Source of the DNA: Microbacterium mitrae
Lineage (GTDB): Bacteria > Actinomycetota > Actinomycetes > Actinomycetales > Microbacteriaceae
Length of the DNA: 64,000 nt
Direction of reading: 5' to 3'
NCBI RefSeq assembly: GCF_008017445.1
Contig: NZ_VRSW01000003.1
Span: forward strand, 219,367 to 283,366
The notes under the pieces were generated by a model. That model was not told the origin of the DNA and searched no databases. It saw only the letters and a program-made list of their open reading frames with translations. Shown piece by piece: positions 60,296 to 64,000 of this stretch (its first letter is position 1; every line of letters begins with the position of its first letter). The position numbers were made by a program, and so were the translations under genes.

Positions 60296-60366
60296 CGCGA
60301 GACACACTCTGGTCGGCGAAACACCTCCGCGCCGCATGTGTCTCGCCGACCAGAATGTGTTTCGCG
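60296..60366. repeat. 70-bp palindromic element, copy 2
   Basis: Reverse-orientation homologue of 1674-1743. Left arm GAGACACACTCTGGTCGGCG, right arm CGCCGACCAGAATGTGTTTC, 2 mismatches in 21. It lies directly behind the tRNA terminator. Confidence 0.82.
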
Positions 60367-60455
60367 CCAGATACGAGGGAAGCGCGAGATGCACGAGCGC
60401 GAGCGGCGCAGGAGGGGTGCGCGGGTGGAACCTCGCGGGCCGGAATACGCCGCGC

Positions 60456-60461
60456 TACGCT
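60456..60461 (+). promoter_or_regulatory. -10 box TACGCT of the ADP-ribosylglycohydrolase gene
   Basis: TACGCT, then GAGCAC, then ATG 60468; no Shine-Dalgarno. Selects this ATG over the longer open frame. Confidence 0.5.
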
Positions 60462-60467
60462 GAGCAC

Positions 60468-61475
60468 ATGACAGCGGTACTTCGCGATCGGGCGCTCGGT
60501 GCCTTTTTCGGCCTTGCCATCGGCGACGCCCTCGGCATGCCGACGCAGTGCTTTTCGCGCGAGATGATCGCCGAACGCTACGGCGTGCTCTCGGGTTTTG
60601 AGCCGGCCCCCGCCGACAACGAAATCAGCCACGGCATGGCGGCCGGCCGCGTCACCGACGACACCGACCAAGCGGTCATGATTGCCGAGCTCCTCATTGA
60701 GGGCCATGGCAGCGTCAACCCGCATCAACTCGCCGAGCGATTCCTGGCGTGGCAACACCGCATGCAGGCCCGTGGTTCCGAAGACCTCCTCGGCCCGTCA
60801 ACGATTCGCGCGCTGACTGCGGTAGCCGCCGGAACCTCGCCGCACGAATCAGGGCGATGGGGCGACACAAACGGGGCCGCGATGCGCATCGCACCCGTCG
60901 GCATCGCGACTCCCGTGCACGAGGTGAGCACGCTGGTTGACGCGGTTGTCGATGCCAGCTTCGTCACCCACAACACCGGTGTTGCCCTGGCCGGTGCCGC
61001 AGCGGTCGCGGCCATCGTCTCGGCCGGCATCTCGGGCTTTGACTGGCACGACAGCATTGACCTTTCTTTCGACGCCATTGCCGATGGTTCCACTCGCGGC
61101 CACTATGTTCCGGCGCCCGACATGCTGGCGCGCGTGCAGTGGGCGCTCGATCTCGTCGACGAAAACGATGAGGCGACGGCTCTGAACCTGATCGCAGATC
61201 TGGTTGGCACGAGTGTCGCCACCCAGGAGTCGGTGCCGGCGGCCATCGCCATCGCGCACCTGTTTCGCGGCGACCCGTGGCGTGCGGTGCGCGAAGCGGC
61301 CAGCATCGGCGGCGACTGCGACACCATTGCCGCGATGACCGGCGCGATGCTCGGCGCGCACCATGGTTCCGAAGCCTTTCCCATCGCCGTGCGCGAGCAG
61401 CTTCTCGCCGTCAACGCGGGCCTGGATCCCGACGAGCTGGTCGACGGCCTCCTGCAGTTGAGGGAGCGCGCATGA
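60468..61475 (+). CDS. ADP-ribosylglycohydrolase-family protein
   Basis: 335 residues, all-alpha DraG/ARH fold. Metal and substrate motifs: GDALGMPTQ near the N-terminus, GRVTDDTDQAVMIAE and GGDCDTIAAMTGAMLGA. It would release ADP-ribose from a protein, nucleic acid or small molecule. Overlaps the PfkB kinase by ATGA, so the product may be phosphorylated by it. Confidence 0.92.
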   Translation: MTAVLRDRALGAFFGLAIGDALGMPTQCFSREMIAERYGVLSGFEPAPADNEISHGMAAGRVTDDTDQAVMIAELLIEGHGSVNPHQLAERFLAWQHRMQARGSEDLLGPSTIRALTAVAAGTSPHESGRWGDTNGAAMRIAPVGIATPVHEVSTLVDAVVDASFVTHNTGVALAGAAAVAAIVSAGISGFDWHDSIDLSFDAIADGSTRGHYVPAPDMLARVQWALDLVDENDEATALNLIADLVGTSVATQESVPAAIAIAHLFRGDPWRAVREAASIGGDCDTIAAMTGAMLGAHHGSEAFPIAVREQLLAVNAGLDPDELVDGLLQLRERA

Positions 61476-62407
61476 ACCGCGTCATCAGCACGGGCAGCAT
61501 CATTGTCGATTTGACGGTGAGCGTGTCTGCCGTGCCGCTGCCCGGTGGCGACGTGCTCGCCTCGCCGTTGCAGGCGCTCGTGGGAGGCGGATTCAACCTC
61601 GCCGCCGCGGCATCCCGGCACGGAGCGCACGTCGTTTACGCCGGAGTGATCGGATCGGGCCCCTACGGGCAACTCGCCTCGGCGGCGCTCGCGAGCGAGG
61701 GCATCACGCGGGTTCCCGGCGCTGCAGCCTCGGGCGACACCGGTGTCTGCATCACGCTCGTCGACGATCAGGCCGAACGCACCTTCATCACCTCGCCAGG
61801 CGCCGAGTCACGGCTCGCGCCCGAACACCTCGACGCCGTGCGCCCGCAATCAGACGACGTCGTCTGCGTCTCGGGCTACGACGCCGTCTATGAGGGCTCC
61901 CGCGATGCGCTCACGGAGTGGGTCGAATCGCTCCCGCTCGGAACCACGGTTGTCTTTGACCCGGGCCCGCTTGTTGACGAGATTCCCGAGTCCATCTGGA
62001 ACGCGCTCCTCGCCCGCACCGACGTGCTCACCCTCAATGACGCCGAAGCCGAGCAGTTGACGCCCGGCGTCGTGCCGACCGACCAGCACTTTGCCCTCCG
62101 CGAGCTGCTGCGCCTGCGCCCCGAGACGGCGACCGTCATTCGACGTGGTTCCACCGGCTGCACCTGGCGCTCCAACGGCGCACACGGCCACGTGTCGGCG
62201 CCGCGCGTCGTCGCTGTTGACACCACGGGCGCGGGTGATACCCACACCGGAACCATGGCTGCGGCACTTGCCGAGGGGTTTGATTTGCCGACGGCGTTGC
62301 GTCGCGCAAATGTCGCGGCGGCCGATTCCGTCACCCGACGCGGGCCAGCGACAGCGCCAACGCGCGCGCAACTTGACGCGTTGTTAGTGCGCGCAGCGGC
62401 GAGCTAG
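61472..62407 (+). CDS. PfkB-family sugar/nucleoside kinase
   Basis: 311 residues. GGGFNLAAAASRHGAHV and DTTGAGDTHTGTMAAAL (catalytic Asp) are the PfkB signatures; VFDPGPLV and LNDAEAEQL lie in the usual places. Coupled by a 4-bp overlap to the hydrolase, suggesting ribose or a ribosyl compound as substrate. Confidence 0.92.
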   Translation: MNRVISTGSIIVDLTVSVSAVPLPGGDVLASPLQALVGGGFNLAAAASRHGAHVVYAGVIGSGPYGQLASAALASEGITRVPGAAASGDTGVCITLVDDQAERTFITSPGAESRLAPEHLDAVRPQSDDVVCVSGYDAVYEGSRDALTEWVESLPLGTTVVFDPGPLVDEIPESIWNALLARTDVLTLNDAEAEQLTPGVVPTDQHFALRELLRLRPETATVIRRGSTGCTWRSNGAHGHVSAPRVVAVDTTGAGDTHTGTMAAALAEGFDLPTALRRANVAAADSVTRRGPATAPTRAQLDALLVRAAAS

Positions 62408-62428
62408 CGCTCAGCGGCGCTCTAACCT

Positions 62429-63304
62429 TCAGCAGCGCTCCTCGATGTGCGCCGTGTCGCCGGGCACCGTGAGGTCAAGGTCGCGCAATTGCACCGAAAC
62501 GGTCGAGCCGTAGCTCGCGCACGCACGCTTAAAGCCCTCGCGATCGTACTCAATGTCGTACACGCGTTCGCCGTATACCGCCGCGTATGCCGCGCACTCG
62601 TCGAAGTATCCGCACTGTTCCACGATCGCAAAGTCGAATCCCTCGGTGCCGTTGATGAAGGTTCCGCCCTTGTCGCCGAACCCGTCGCCATCGTCGATCG
62701 CGTTCTTCTGGGCAATCGCCAAACCCTCATGATGCGCGTGCTGAACGACGAGGGTCAGATAGTCGCGAATGTGTTGGTGGGAGAGCAGGCCGCCCGAGCG
62801 GGTATTGGCGTCGAGATTGTCGGGCTCGATCGCATCGAACCCGTTCTGGGCACACTCGGTAATCCACTCGCGCTGAATCGCAAACAGGGCGTCGCGGTTC
62901 TGCGCGGTCGATACGTCGAACAGGGCTTCGTCCCAATCGCGATCGATCACCAGCGCGCCGGCGTCGTCGTGCAGCAGGAGATCGGGATGGTTCGCAAGCC
63001 ACCAGGCGGTGGTTCCGTATGCGGTCGCTTCGGGGGTGGAACCATCGGGTTGCGTCTGAAGAAGGTTCACGTAGCACACGTTGTAGTCGGCCGCGGGTGA
63101 GGGGGAGTCCACGCGGTCGCGCACCACGATGTCGGTTTCATGGGGTGGCGGATAGGAGCCACCGAGTTGATACGACAGCGATCCGAGCGGTGGCGGAAGC
63201 GTGGGGGAGTGATCATCCCTCGCGGTGCACCCCGCAAGAATCAGCATTGCTCCCACGGCAACGCCGGCGGCGCGAAACAGGCGACCAGAACGGGCAGAGC
63301 ACAT
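62429..63304 (-). CDS. GH114-like lipoprotein
   Basis: 291 residues; lipobox LILAGC. Barrel signatures YNVCYVNLLQTQ, LFDVSTAQNRDALFAIQREWI, GFDAIEPDNLDA and GLAIAQKNA are those of the endo-alpha-1,4-polygalactosaminidase (GH114/TIM-barrel) family, with Glu-Pro-Asp of the presumed active site. ATG 63304 follows a TACAGT -10 at 6 nt on the minus strand. May cut an exopolysaccharide of its own or other bacteria. Confidence 0.88.
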   Translation of the reverse strand: MCSARSGRLFRAAGVAVGAMLILAGCTARDDHSPTLPPPLGSLSYQLGGSYPPPHETDIVVRDRVDSPSPAADYNVCYVNLLQTQPDGSTPEATAYGTTAWWLANHPDLLLHDDAGALVIDRDWDEALFDVSTAQNRDALFAIQREWITECAQNGFDAIEPDNLDANTRSGGLLSHQHIRDYLTLVVQHAHHEGLAIAQKNAIDDGDGFGDKGGTFINGTEGFDFAIVEQCGYFDECAAYAAVYGERVYDIEYDREGFKRACASYGSTVSVQLRDLDLTVPGDTAHIEERC

Positions 63305-63310
63305 GTGCTC

Positions 63311-63316
63311 ACTGTA
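63311..63316 (-). promoter_or_regulatory. -10 box TACAGT of the GH114 gene
   Basis: TACAGT, then GAGCAC, then ATG 63304, the same spacer hexamer as at 60462. Confidence 0.5.
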
Positions 63317-63883
63317 CGGACGAAGCAGTGCGTCGGTCAGCCTTGTGTGCCAAACATGAGCCCAAAAGACAAAAAGTAGCGTGATTCCGCGGAAGCGCTC
63401 ACGCGACACGCCCGAGGGTTGAGTCTGATTTGCCGGAACCCCAGAACCCGCGTAACTTATTACTTGTTCGCCCCACAGGGTAGAGCGAAAGGCCGGAAGG
63501 CCTGGCTCCCCTCAAGTTGGCGAACATCCCGGTTAGCAAGATCCGCAAGGATGAGCTACAGTGGAAACTCAGCCCAAACAGTTCCAAACAAACCGCGTGT
63601 CGGTTTGACAGAACGAATCGGCTGGGTAAGATAGAGAAGTTGCCCTTCGGCTGGTCAGGAATGATCGGGTGGGGGAGCGTCCGATCCTTGAGAACTCAAC
63701 AGCGTGCACTTGTCAAATGCCAAATTATCCTCGTCTAGCTTCGGCTGGGTGAGAATTCCTTTGGATCAAAGACCTAGTCGTTTTCGGCTAGGCAATGGAT
63801 AGTCAGCAATGATTTATCTCTTTGGTCATGATTGAACTCGCAGCATTCCGGCCTTTTTCCGGTTGGTTTGTTTGCAATCGTTT
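63317..63883 (+). other. rRNA operon upstream region and leader
   Basis: No gene. It contains the rRNA promoter, then the leader with TTGAGAACTCAACAGCGTGC (63689-63708), a sequence type also found in actinobacterial rRNA spacers, and a hairpin CCTAG/CTAGG around 63772-63791. Confidence 0.7.
63605..63632 (+). promoter_or_regulatory. rRNA operon promoter
   Basis: -35 TTGACA (63605-63610), 16 bp, -10 TAAGAT (63627-63632); predicted start near 63639, ~245 nt before the 16S. Confidence 0.75.

Positions 63884-64000
<117 letters not shown>

Overview
The window is GC-rich actinobacterial DNA. The first ~115 bases of a 16S rRNA at the right edge look like Microbacteriaceae (Micrococcales). The gene complement fits that family: a MalF with a large extracytoplasmic insertion, a DUF222/HNH protein, a CU044_5270-type protein, an FBP zinc-finger protein and a YhgE/Pip protein. 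I see no phage, transposase, CRISPR array or plasmid functions. This reads as ordinary chromosome ending at an rRNA operon.

Layout. 0-5 kb: acyl-CoA dehydrogenase (cut by the left edge), a KstR2-like TetR regulator with a matching operator, an alpha/beta hydrolase and a thiolase, together a small beta-oxidation-type cluster. 5-11.3 kb: secreted peptide, large STAND/LuxR regulator, threonine aldolase, SDR, orphan protein. 11.4-12.4 kb: tRNA-Arg followed by a cluster of three long repeats. 12.6-18.7 kb: cupredoxin lipoprotein, L-serine dehydratase, ABC-2 exporter, GH2 hydrolase preceded by a 32-codon coupled ORF, MarR regulator. 18.8-25.4 kb: DUF2207 protein, HNH protein, a DUF1345 gene with a 3' frameshift, and an apparently truncated secreted protein. 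25.4-37.2 kb: PQQ-type sugar dehydrogenase, tocopherol-cyclase-like protein, amine oxidase, ECF sigma factor with partner, VOC and RibD-like proteins, alcohol dehydrogenase, SNF2 helicase, cell-wall transglycosylase. 37.4-43.5 kb: Mn/Zn ABC transporter under a palindromic operator, MMPL exporter divergent from a MarR regulator, YajQ-like protein. 43.7-52 kb: maltodextrin importer (malEFG-like) with LacI-type operators, DUF2993 protein, GH13 enzyme, FBP protein, PfkB kinase. 52-60 kb: tRNA-Tyr, BCCT transporter, TetR and YhgE pair, inositol-phosphatase-like enzyme, M23 peptidase. 60-64 kb: tRNA-Thr, tRNA-Met, ADP-ribosylglycohydrolase with PfkB kinase, GH114 lipoprotein, rRNA promoter and 16S start.

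What stands out is short-sequence architecture, not a new gene cluster. (1) The heptamer CGGAACC/GGTTCCG is strongly over-represented in both orientations, in genes and spacers, and is sometimes paired to form terminator stems; this resembles DNA-uptake or other highly iterated signals. (2) A ~70-bp palindromic element occurs twice in opposite orientation, and unrelated palindromic repeats sit behind two tRNA terminators. (3) At least sixteen genes have a TANNNT-like -10 box ending exactly 6 nt before the start codon, so they are probably leaderless. (4) The metal-transporter promoter has its -10 box in the centre of a 40-bp palindrome that also covers the start codon.

Starts were chosen from Shine-Dalgarno or leaderless -10 placement. 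Functions come from family resemblance and visible motifs only; no database search was possible.
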